This document shows, piece after piece, positions 47,783 to 58,527 of a DNA stretch of 64,000 nt. The notes beneath the pieces are model-generated. The model was not told the DNA's origin. It ran no database searches and saw only the letters and a program-made list of their open reading frames with translations. A program made the position numbers and the translations under genes. The stretch's first letter is position 1. The number at the start of each line of letters is the position of its first letter. Source of the DNA: Amorphophallus konjac (Eukaryota > Streptophyta > Magnoliopsida > Alismatales > Araceae); NCBI GenBank assembly GCA_022559845.1, contig CM040126.1, positions 139,942,064 through 140,006,063 on the forward strand. The letters are read 5' to 3'.

Positions 47783-49966
47783 ATCTCACCCATTTTGATG
47801 ATGACAAAATGTTATGCATTAATGCTCTCTCTCCCCCTTTGACATAATCAGAAATGGGGATCAACATGGTGAATACATGATAGAATCAAACCAAAAACTA
47901 CCATTCTTTCTCCCCCTTTCGCATAAATAGAATGAACAAGTTCAACCAAATATGGGCAGGAGAAATTCAGAGCTATTCTCAAGAAGAATGCACATGGAAA
48001 ATGCAAAATACTATCTTCATGAATTAAGCACAGAAAATCCACCTCTCCACCTTTGTCATTGACAAAAATCGACGGACAATGGGGTTATTAAGAGAATCAT
48101 ATCCACAATATGTTCAAGAAGATGCAACTCAAAATATGCATGATATGCATGAAGTAATTGCACAAGTTTGAGATGCAAGTTTGGACAATATGGACATGCT
48201 GAGTGCAACTAGAATAATCAAATATGATTGACCTTCAAGCAGATAAAAGTATATACATGCAACATAGCTCCCCCATTTTATTTAGAGTGAAGGGATAGGT
48301 GTATGAAAAGTGCAGGTAAGTCATGAAAACCAGGATGCTCATGTGTACACCTACGAGAGTGTGTAGATAGATAGCAAAAGACATACACCAATCATGCAGT
48401 CAATCAAATTTTCAAAACACATATTAAATCAAATTACCATGTGTATAAGTGAATAACATGAAAATAGGCTTTAGCCATATGGATATCCATATTTTCAATT
48501 AAACACAAGAGTAATTACACATGCTGCATTTAAATCTAAAGAACAGCGTATTGGAGGCTTTGCTCTGTCTCAATCAAATTTTTATTAGAATTTTTCTCAA
48601 AAATTATCACATTGAAAATCTGAATTTTTCTAAGAGTGATCAAGTCTAAAATATCCATTTTTACGTGAGGAGACACATGGAGCACATGCCAGACTCCCCG
48701 GTTACTCAGAATAATGGACCGTTTCATCTCATTTTGAGTAGAGATACTACAGTACAACACCTTTCAGAAATGAACCACATCACGTCTCAGGTGACGTGCA
48801 TCCAATTTACTCAGTGAGACTGAGCATTGCTCTGCCTTTCAATACAATCAAAATTTTCAGCTAAGGCAGGCAACTTTTTCCTCAACTGTCTCTTTATCAT
48901 ACATGCAGCAAGTATAATTTCTTTAGAGTGTTTAAGAGAAATTCCTATATCTTTATGAATAACACTCTTTTTCACATTAAAGTGCATGAAGTGTGCGAAT
49001 TTGATTTAACATGTATGGAGAAAATTTAACTCAAAACAAGATAGTGCAGCTCCCCCTATGTGAATGCACTAAACAAGAAATGCTCCCCCTGAGTGTTTGA
49101 CATGTAGCACACTAGTTAAGACTCAGATGCAACATTATTTATCAAGGGAGTATATGGTCATAGAAGTTTCAAGGAAGGGGTTTTAGCATATATTAACATG
49201 CAAGCATACAACGGAAACATGTAAATATGCAATGTAGAATGATATGCAACTATTCAAATTTCACAAGAGAATACTATATGCATCTAATGCAACTAATGCA
49301 TGACATGCATTTTTCAAATGTGAGAGCACAATTTTGTTTGGAAAAGAGAGTTCAGAAAATTCATTTAAAGCATCAAAAACATCACATGTAAACTTCTCCT
49401 TTAAAACATTTTGTTTTTATCCAAAATGATGAGCAGCACATTGGTAAAGATCACAAAATAATTGATCAAATTCAATCCTCAAAATATCCAGCCACAGAAT
49501 AACATCATCGTGCTAAGAGAATGGAATAGCATCTGTCTCAAAAATTTCAGCAAGCAAATAAGCGTAGAATCACAGGTGAAAATTCATACATAACCAAACA
49601 TTTGATATTTCGAATTCTGGTACGAGACAGAGATTTTAGTCCGAAGACCCAACTCACGCAAAGTGATGCTTTTCTCATAGGCCTAACCTACCATTCTGGC
49701 AACACTTTTTGATATACCAGTAATTTCAAAAAATATCTCACATACACAATCAATTCCATTTAAAAAAAATATTCAATGGCCACAACAGTCTCAATCAAAA
49801 CAGACCAAATTTCACACAATGAAGACCTATTGCATGAACGCTAAACCTTAGCACAAAAACTACGACAGATGATGAAAGCAAAATCTTATTTTCATACCTT
49901 TGCCTTGAGCTACCTTTATTTATCAACATTCCTTCATTGGTCTCAAGGCATTCCTGCATCAAAATC
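47783..49966 (-). other. D non-coding 3' region, polypurine tracts, no pol
   Basis: From the end of D gag to its 3' LTR there are 2.2 kb without RT, integrase or RNase H motifs in any frame I read. AGGGGGAG tracts (minus strand) occur at 47831-47838, 47910-47917, 49050-49057 and 49083-49090, and a variant at 48269. A block near 48790-48840 ending GCATTGCTCTGCC matches 39015-39057 of E, showing that this is the ordinary 3' region of a Sirevirus and not a remnant of pol. Confidence 0.75.
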
Positions 49967-51725
49967 TCATTTGGATGTTTTGGGTACCCAAATCTTCTTG
50001 GGTCCCGGATAGTTAACATGAGTGTTCACTTTCTTCAAAGCATTCAAATCATCAATTTTCACCCAATTGCAATTATGCATGAAGTGACCAAATTCACCAC
50101 AATAATAACAATGAGCATGCTGACTCATTTTCTTTGTATGAGTAAGAGTGGTGAATTTTTGTGTATAGACAAGAGATCTAGCATTTTGAGCACGAAACCT
50201 ATTTTTTCTTTTCAAAAAACAACAATCTTTCAACATGTGACCAAATTTTCCATAATGATAACAAGAACAAGTTTTTCTATTTGAAGATTGTTTTTGTTTA
50301 CTTGGGGCAGTTGTTCTTTTGCATGATTCTAAATCATCATTTTTCATGATAAGACAGTCATTCATCACATGTCCTGGCTGACCACAGTAAAAACAACTCA
50401 ACCTTGAAAATTTTGGAATATGAGCATGCTTCAAGTGACTTTTGTATTCATTAACTTTATTGGTCCTAGGTTGAGCATGAACTGTAGATTTTGGTTTCTC
50501 AACATAAGGGCCATTTGAAACATTGGAGGAACAAGTGGCATGCACAAATGAAGTTTTTGTTTTTAGACCAAAGGCTTTCTTTTTACTAGGATTATAGCCT
50601 AGTCCTTCTCGTTGGAAATTTACCTTGGTCCCCAAGATTTTGTTTAAATTTTCTTCGCCACTAACAAATCTAGCCAAAGAATTATTCAAATCAGAAATTT
50701 CAGATTCAAGTGAAGCAATATGCATTTCATAAGAAACACACTCATTTTCATAGGAAATGATATTCTCATTCAATATGGCATTGATGATTTTGTGGGTTTC
50801 TATTTTCTATTTTAACAAACTCACATTTTCAGATTCTTGAACAACCATGGACTTACCTTTTTCAAGAGTTAACAGTCTTTCAGACATGGTTGTGTTCAAT
50901 TGTTTCAGTTTTTTATTTTCTGATTTTAATAAGACATTTTATTTTTCAAAATTTTCAAATCATTTTAAATTACATTCAAGAAGAGAAATTTCAATTAGCA
51001 TGGCACTATTTTTCTTTTTCAATTCTTCATTTTCATCAATGATGCTCTTGCTATCAAATTCAGAATCAAGCAATTTTTCAAATAATTTATCATCATCAGA
51101 AAGTGAATCTAGCTTGTTTCTAAGACATTTTTCAGTTTTCTCGAGGAAGGAGATTTTAGACAACAGAGATTTGTTTTGTTCAAGCAAATCATGACACTCA
51201 TTTTCAGAATCCAAACATATATTAGATTTTTCATGTATAGCATATTCTTCACGCATGTCAGAAATATCTTCTTCAAACCATTTTATTTTGGATTCCAAAA
51301 GTTCATTTTGACTTTCTAAATTTTCAATTTTTGATTCTAACAAAGTGCACTTTTCACAAGAAACATTAGCATGCACATTCTCACTAGTTTTCTTCTTCAG
51401 ACTTTTATTTTCAGATTTGGGCTTCTTTTATCTACTCGACAACTCCTCATAAGCATCAAGAAGTTCTTCAAATGTCATTTCGTCTTCATCAGAGTCAGAG
51501 TTAGAATTTACCTCATTTGAATTTTCATCTCCATGAGCCATTAAGCATGGATCCATTATTTCTTCTTCATACTTTCGTCCCAATTCATCCCAAAGGTCTC
51601 TTGCCGACCTACACAAGGGAATTTGTGAAAGTATATTAGACTCAATGGCATTCATGAGAAAATTTAATGCTCTAAGATTCACTGCATTTATCTTGACATG
51701 CATATCATCCCATTTGTTATTGATG

Positions 51726-54103
51726 TGACACAATATGCAGCAGTAGAAATGTGATCCCTAGGACTTGATTCGCAATCACAACCACAAGATTGGGAGCAAC
51801 TTGAGAGTCGCCGTCACACCGCGCGCACACGTTTCCCGGGGTGACTCGGTGATGCCGAGTCGAGGTTGTGGAGAAAGCCCCTGGCTGGCTAGAGGACCAG
51901 CACCGCTAAGGTTGTCCCTCCCGAGGATATGAAGCCCACAAACAAGGGCGGCCGGGTGCCTTGGGGGCACTAGGTCACTCGCTCACTATCATCCACGGTG
52001 ACCACACAAGGGTTGGTGGCTCCGGGATCGGGCACTCTCTCACCGACCAGCAGATAAGTTTCACAGATATGAGATGAACAGGAGTAAATGAGCAAGGGTA
52101 GAGGCTCACCTGGTTGGTTTGAGGAAACCAACCCCAGTCGGAGACGAGGGCGAGCGGGGAAGTGTGGGTTCCCCGCACACTGCGCCGGTGTAGCTTGAGT
52201 CCATGTTAAATAATACAACCACTACGCCTCACACAGGAGGGTGGACTTGGGGTGGGGATGATTTATTTTTACACGTAAACACTACCTCCACGCAGGGAGG
52301 GGCGGTGAGCCGGCCAGGCGGGGAGGGGAGGTTCGCCGAAGAGCGGGCGGAGAAGCCGATGCCGAATCTGTCGGCAGGCTGCGAAGGCTGACTGACAGTC
52401 GGGGTCGAGGCCGTAGATCTCGTTCTGGAATTTTTCTGATGACGAGATCAGCGGTGAACGCTTCGTAACTGGGACGGGGATGCCTCGGAATTTTTCTGAA
52501 TTCTTCTGAGGAAGGGGCTGGTCCGGGAAGAGCTTTGAACAGAGTGACTGAAACTGGACGCAGATGCTTACTGTTTCTGAAAGAAACTTGGAGAGGTTGC
52601 CCCGACCGCTCCCGGACTCCAAATCATAAACCGTTGGAGTTTCTGGAACCGTGGACGAACCCTCTACGCGGAAAAACTGATGGGGCAGCCGTCTGACATC
52701 GGAGCGGACAGGGAGACTTAGAAGAGTGAAGATAGGTCACTGCAGACTGTGGGAGGCAGACCCGACCAGTCGAGGGAGAAAATTAGGAACTTTGGCCTCC
52801 AAATTCCGAATGCAGTTCTGCTTCTTGATCCTGATAGAGGACGGGAGGAGGAAGAAGTTTGTTGAAGGGCTCATGGTCTGAATCTTCTGCTGTTTGGCGT
52901 GGTGCAGCGTTGAACCGGGTTCTGGTACTCTGCAGGGGGAGCCCGCCGCAGTCGGGGGAGAAAGGCTATCCTGTACAGCCCTGAACTCAGAACGGGATGA
53001 GATTACCTCTCCTGCAAAGATAACTGGACGACCTTTCCAGATTGGTATGGTACGCCTTCAGACGACGCCGTATGAATCCGTGGGTGCTTCTTCAAGTCGC
53101 CCCTTTCTCTGCCACCTGCAGACTTGGTCCAAATGAAAGGGATGGAGGTGGAACTAGGTTAATGGAGGTGGAGGTTAGCAATGGTGGGAAAGGGGATGGT
53201 GATGGTGGATGGGGGAGGGATGTTTAGGAATGGTGAGAGAGGTGGAGCAGGGAATGAGGAGGTCTGAGGTGGTGGAGGGGTGAGGGGGGGGCGCAGCTAG
53301 GAGAGGGGAGATGGAGTGGTCGGCCAAGGCAAGGGAGGGGGTGAGATGGGAGGGGGGGTGCGCAACTTGTGGGGGGGGTTATGGGGTTTAGCTCCCTAGG
53401 GATATGAATGGGGGTGTGGGGGAGTGGAATAGTTGCTTGGGGAGAGGGAAGGGTGCCTTGGAAGTTGAGAGGGTGTATGGGGAATGGGAAGGGTTGCTTG
53501 GGGATGTGGAAGTATTGATGGGAGTTATGGGCCTTGGGGAGGTGAAAGGGTGGAAGGGTGATGTGGCTGATGATGTGGCAAGGGGGGGGGAGGAGAAGGG
53601 GCAGGTTCGCCCAAGGGAGAAGAGAGAGAGAGGGGTTCACCCCCTTAAGTGAGAGAGAGAAGTAGAGGGAGAGTGAAAGAGCTAGAGAGAGAGAACAATG
53701 CTGGTGGATAATAATACTCAATGCTTTTATTTTCCTTCAAAAGAGGGATTGGGGTCCTCTTTATAGGAAACCCACTTTTACATATAAGACCCTGACTTTT
53801 AACATACTAACAGATAACCAAGGAAGGGGGGTGCGCCCATGGGCCTAGCCTAAAGAAATAGGCCCAATAGCAAGCACCATAGCCTAATGAGACTCGAACT
53901 TAGGGAAATGACTGGATAACCTAGGTACAAGACTCAAATAAAAGGCAAATTACATGATTATGACTCAAGTAAAAAGGAGAAAACAATAAGATGACCCAAT
54001 GGTAAGCACTAAGGTCCAATCCAGAAGAAGGGCTGCTCCCTAGCTGCCTCCGGGAGGGAGAGAGGTGCCAAGCCAGAGGGAATCGTGAGTGATGCCCTCA
54101 TCA
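51726..54103 (-). mobile_element. Probable solo LTR inserted in D gag
   Basis: About 2.38 kb of GC-rich sequence interrupts gag. On the minus strand it starts TGATGAGGGCATCACTC and ends ..ATTGTGTCACA, so it has TG..CA ends, and it holds no coding domain, PBS or polypurine tract. A minus-strand CCTATAAAG TATA-like box is at 53759-53767, and AATAAA (minus strand) at 53726-53731 with a CT-rich leader. Flanking pentamers ATTGA (51721-51725) and ATTAT (54104-54108) match at only 3 of 5, so the boundaries and the solo-LTR reading are moderate. Confidence 0.6.
53150..53660. repeat. G-rich tract in the solo LTR
   Basis: The plus strand has many runs of 3-9 G separated by short spacers (for example around 53275-53390 and 53580-53590). 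The minus-strand LTR transcript would be C-rich here. Long frames in this stretch are compositional. Confidence 0.8.
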
Positions 54104-54327
54104 ATTATGTTTAGTAGGAAGCTTGTATGGACCATGACATATGACCTTCCAAACATTAGGCTCATGCAAACTAAGATAAACACACAAAGCATTTCTCCAA
54201 GAAATATAATCATGACCATCAAAAATAGGAAGGCAATTCATAGAGATTTGATCAACAGAAAAATTCATGATTGACAATGCACTAGAATCATTCTGTAGAT
54301 CGTTAGATCTAGGGACAACAGAGCCTC

Positions 54328-54339
54328 GCTCTGATACCA
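54328..54339 (-). promoter_or_regulatory. Element D primer binding site
   Basis: On the minus strand TGGTATCAGAGC, two nt inside the 5' LTR at 54342. Confidence 0.93.
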
Positions 54340-54341
54340 AT

Positions 54342-56478
54342 TGTTGGGTCCCGAAGTGTAGGAACACGGTTCTAGAGGGGGGGTGAATAGAACCCTCTAC
54401 TAAAAATATGTCCGATTAAAAACACGAACCTACTCACAGCGGATTTAACACGATTAATAAGATTGAGGAATTTAAGCTAATTATAATAATCTAGATTCAC
54501 TCAATCTTACAGAGCACACACGATTGCGTAAATAGATTAACCAGAGAAGCACACAATCACACAATACAAACCATGAGACACAAGGATTTTTAAGGTGATT
54601 CGGGACCACAACGGGCTCCCTACGTCCACCCCTCACCAAACCGGTGAGGCTTCACTGCTGTTTAAAACAACCCAGAGATAAATCCCCCCACACACACGGA
54701 GCCGAGCTCCATACACACACACGTAGGGCGATGCCTGCACAACCACACGGGAGGAAACTCCCAACCACACACGGAGAACACACCCCAAGTTACGCCCAAG
54801 CACACACACGGATATGCTCCGCACAAATCGACGCATACGCATCACCACAAACTCAGAGAACCCTTTCTCCGAACACCCACACAAGTTATCCTTTCAAAAG
54901 TTTAAGAAACGAAGACAAATAGATGCATTGAGCCCCAAATAAACTCTAGAGACTGAATCAAGGAAGATAAAGCATGTATGAAGCTCCCCCATCAAGAAAG
55001 ACTCTGGCTCTTCTTGGCTCGTTGTCGGATGGCCGCGATTTCGACGTCCTCGTGTTCCTCTCCTCAAGATGCTTCTTTTCTCCTTCTACCACGAGCTCCA
55101 AATCCTCATGAATGGAGATGATATCAGCCTTGCATGAGCTCCTCTTGCTTTCCCCCCTTTTTCTTCTCGTACAAGACAACACAAATAAGCATTAGGGTTC
55201 TTCCACTACAAAACTCGGAGTTCACATTCACATAAAAAGAGGCATGACCAAATGACTCATATAACCCTCCTAAAACATGTTAGAAACCCCCTCATAACAT
55301 TAGAAACCATTGGGGGGTCTTTTGGTAAAGTTTAATAGGGTTTTAAAAGGGTTTTAGAATCTTTCGAAAATCCCGTTCCAGAAGGGTCAACCCCATGGGT
55401 CGACCCTTGGGCAACCAGAGGCGGACGGACAACAAAATAGCACCCAGAAACCCAGGGGTCGACCCATACAGGGGGGTCGACCCCTGCAGGCAAGGTTAAG
55501 AAAATGCTATCTGTTCAACCCAGAACCAAAGAGGGTTGACCTCATGGGTCGACCCCTCTACTGAGGGCCATGAAAAGTGATGATTTAGCCCGGTTTAAGA
55601 ATCAAAAAAATTCCCAAAAATCAAGATTTAAATTCCATGCATTCAGCAATGTATTAGGACCATTCAAGTCACATTTCAACAAGATTCATGTGAAGAGATT
55701 AAGCACATCAAAAAGAACAATAACCTCATGTTAAAGAAGCATGAAACACTTCCAATGCAATGCAACCCCATGAAAGTTGTTCATGAAAATAACCCAGACT
55801 TTTAGCCAAAGTTGAAAACACTTAGACATGCATGTAAAAAATATATGTGAACAACAAATACCTCATTTTCACCTAGATAATAATTTTTGAATAAAGCTTC
55901 ATTCATTAAAACTCAATCATGGTTTCTTCGTAAAAACCATATACATGAGAAACACTCTCAAGCCAACAAAACCTCAACTGAGAATGAGGTCATTTAGACA
56001 TGCATTTTTCAGTACATGGAACACATTCACCTCAAACTTATCAATGCTCATGTGAATGGTTAAACACCATACAAGTTGATTTCATCAAGTGATATGTAGA
56101 GCAAGTTGAAACACATACCAGCTTGAGTCCAATGAACAATAACTATTGTCAACCTGAACTCTTCAATAGATTTTGAAACCTCTAAGACCCGTGAACAGAA
56201 TACTTAAAACACAAGTGGGTTGACTTACCATCCTTGAAAATGAAAGAGATTTACAACATGTTTTGAATCATGGACATTAAAATACTCATGCAAGAATGGG
56301 TTTTACTTGTAAATGATGTCCACCATGGATGTTTATCCTGCAAAGCAAGATAATCAAAATATAAGCTCTTTTCACATCAACGAACATTGTCCAAAACACA
56401 TGAGAACATGAATAACCATTCAAGCAAAAGGCCAAGCAACAAGGTCATTTTGTAATCATCAAAATCACATACACAACA
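54342..56478 (-). repeat. Element D 5' LTR (right copy)
   Basis: It is 2137 bp and uninterrupted, so it serves as the reference for the split left copy. It has the shared hairpin block (about 54588-54650), CA-rich microsatellite and GGGTCGACCC palindromes (55399-55553). The site corresponding to the E insertion is intact near 56227-56235. Confidence 0.92.
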
Positions 56479-56483
56479 CTCGC

Positions 56484-58318
56484 GATGCAATGTGTTGGTC
56501 TCCGGTCGACCCGGTGGTGACCCAGTGGTTGACCTTCGGCCTTGTGAGTGTCCGGGACATCCCGTGGGTTCCGTGTCCGTGTTTCTGGGGTGTCGAGAGG
56601 TGCCATGTTACCTCGATTAGCATGCCCCTAGGTGTGTGTTCTAGGCTTTCATGTTACGCTCAATCGAGTCACCGTGTATCAGTGGGAGTGCGGTGGGGTT
56701 CCCCCACATGTCGTGAGTTTTCCTGAGAAGATGATTCCCAAGTGGGCCATGTGTTTGGCCTTGGACTGTAGGTCTAGTTATTTAGCCTGGGGGATGGAGG
56801 TTTTTCGTACTTCCCTGGGATGAGGAATTGGCGTGGCGGCTTGTGAGCTACCTCGAGAATCGTGCTTCTGTGCATTCCGAATGGGCCATGTGTGTGGCCT
56901 TAGTCCCTTGAGTTCCCTTTTGAGGGGATGATCTTGGCGGCTCGTGAGCTACCTCGGTATTCATGCTACCATGGGTTTAGACCTAGGGATTAGGCTAGAT
57001 TAACGGCATTGTGCCGTTGTGTACGACGGTCTTGACCCTGAGTCTTGTGACTTAAGGACCGTTGGGTTTAGTGAGTCTAGAGGACTGTCCATAGTCCAGT
57101 GGCTCGGTGCCACTTGGTTCTTCTCGACTTTTGCACAGGGTACGTGCGTGTTTCTCAGAGTTTCTCCTTGGAGAGTGGTCACATCAGTGACTCCCCACTA
57201 GTCGTAACCTTCCGACACGCGAGTGGTCCCACCAGGGAGTGGTGGCGAGGCTACCCCGAGAGACAATTTTTAGACTGGTTTCCGCTGGGCCCTACGTCTT
57301 GCAGCCAGAGTCTGACTAAGGGGAAAACCAGTGAGAGGGCCAGACCATGGACGCGTAGTCTGTGTGCGCACACGTGGTTGGGGGCAGTAGGACTAGCGCT
57401 GACGAGCGCGACCCCAGCTAGTCACTTATTTTATGGTTACTAGTACGGTGTCCCCGTTCCACCAGGGGTCGAGGGGGACACCTGAGGCGCGGTCTGAGTC
57501 GTCAGTGGACGCATTCGGCCTTGCTTCTGGTGGAAAGGTACTCCTGTCACGTGAGACGTGACTCTCCTATTTCTGGGTTCTGTTTCTCGTCTGCGAGACG
57601 TGGTTTTCTGGACCGGCTAGTGTTTCTGAGTTGGTGGCCAGGGTGCTAGTAGCTTTATCGAGGTTGCGTCTTGTTGGTGAGGTGTCCATGATCGGGTGGT
57701 CGGGGTTACACCTTGGACAGCGTGTCCAGCTTGGCTGTGTCCTGGGAGATAGGCCTCTACGGCGGGGTCGCCGTGGGTTTTTACTTCGGTAAGTGGTACT
57801 AGTATGGTTCGGTAGCCCCCGACCATGATATCAGGGCATGTTTATCTGGTATAGTAGGAGTAGTTGTAGTGCCGAGTTTTGACCGGCCATCGGTTCGATG
57901 TTCCTACTATAGTTGTAGCTTTCCTTTCTGCTACCACCTGTTGTTTCCGGTTGGGGTTCTGCGGGGCCCCTGCTGAGTCTCTATTTGGAGACTCATCCCT
58001 ACTTTTCAAGTGTGTCGGTTCTTCCTCGAGGTTCGAGGGTGTTGTTCGGAGGTTCTTAGTTGCCAGCTCACCGGGCTGAGTGTTCACTTGGCATGTGGTA
58101 CGTTTTACTGCTTTAGACTGTACTTTCTATTGGACTGGACTCTGTTGTAGTAGTTGTTTATTTATTTCTATTAATTGTTGAATTTTCCTACTTTATTTCC
58201 TATTTCTTTGTACCTCCACACTCCTTTTAGCCCTTTCGTGCCCTCCCAATTCGTGGCGGTGGGCTAGGATTCGAATGGTATCCGGTTCTTCCCGGTATCC
58301 GGATCTTGGGTCGTCACA
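56484..58318 (+). repeat. Element C 3' LTR, second part
   Basis: It continues the 5' LTR alignment from about 27978 to the end (..GGGTCGTCACA), after the second copy of the D target duplication (CTCGC, 56479-56483). The open frames here are shared with 27992-29490 and are LTR sequence. Confidence 0.88.
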
Positions 58319-58527
58319 CTATTTGTCACCCGTATGAGACTATTTGTCACCCTTATTCACTTTAGCTGGTGGGTGTCTTAAGGTTGACTGGAGTCTACTC
58401 GATGGCCGTTTGGATTCAACTCTTCTTCTTCAATCTTCATGCATTTGGCTTGTTTGTTCAATTTTCAGCTCTAGAGTCGACTCCAAGCTCGACTCTTCTT
58501 CTTGTAACCTCTTCTTAGCTTTGTTTT
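58319..58527 (-). mobile_element. Element B, continuation after C
   Basis: It starts with the second CTATT and continues the TTTGTCACCC repeats. One GAGTCGACTC palindrome is at 58474-58483. It is cut again by gypsy F at 58528. Confidence 0.75.

Larger units (their letters stand above)
49967..54268 (-). pseudogene. Element D gag, interrupted by a solo LTR
   Basis: The N-terminal domain (I-F-D-G-H-D-Y-I-S-W-R-N...H-G-P-Y-K-L-P, 54268-54104) stops at the inserted LTR and resumes at about 51720 with N-K-W-D-D-M...L-N-F-L-M-N-A-I. An acidic stretch and a long coiled coil (about 51370-50700) follow. The C-terminal part has three CCHC-type knuckles: C-F-Y-C-G-Q-P-G-H-V-M-N-D-C, a degenerate C-Y-H-Y-G-K-F-G-H-M-L-K-D-C lacking the second Cys, and C-Y-Y-C-G-E-F-G-H-F-M-H-N-C. 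It ends I-W-V-P-K-T-S-K. Everything after the insertion is one frame, broken by in-frame stops at about 51428, 50960, 50938 and 50814. Confidence 0.88.
33979..56478 (-). mobile_element. Element D: Sirevirus-like copia, gag only, split by element E
   Basis: LTRs are 33979-35885 plus 47536-47782 (left, 2.15 kb) and 54342-56478 (right, 2.14 kb), both starting TGTTGGGTCCC on the plus strand. The target duplication is CTCAC/CTCGC with one base changed. The minus-strand order is PBS, gag, then about 2.2 kb without coding. Protease, integrase, RT and RNase H are all missing. LTRs differ at 6 of the first 120 nt. It sits in the 3' LTR of C; E lies in its 3' LTR and a solo LTR in its gag. Confidence 0.92.
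26680..58318 (+). mobile_element. Element C: large non-coding LTR retrotransposon (LARD-like), split by element D
   Basis: The 5' LTR is 26680-29812, the internal region 29813-32687, and the 3' LTR is 32688-33978 continuing at 56484-58318. Target duplication CTATT is perfect (26675-26679 and 58319-58323). PBS and polypurine tract are present, but the 2.9-kb internal region has no gag, protease, RT or integrase that I can recognise. Removing D gives 9.13 kb. This is the layout of a large retrotransposon derivative that depends on proteins of another element. The first 120 nt of its LTRs differ at 16 positions, mostly transitions, so it is the oldest of the nested trio C, D, E. Confidence 0.88.

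Noticed and set aside
53224..53721. A 165-codon Pro/Leu/Ser-rich minus-strand frame
   Set aside because: Low-complexity C-rich sequence inside the inferred solo LTR, with no domain.
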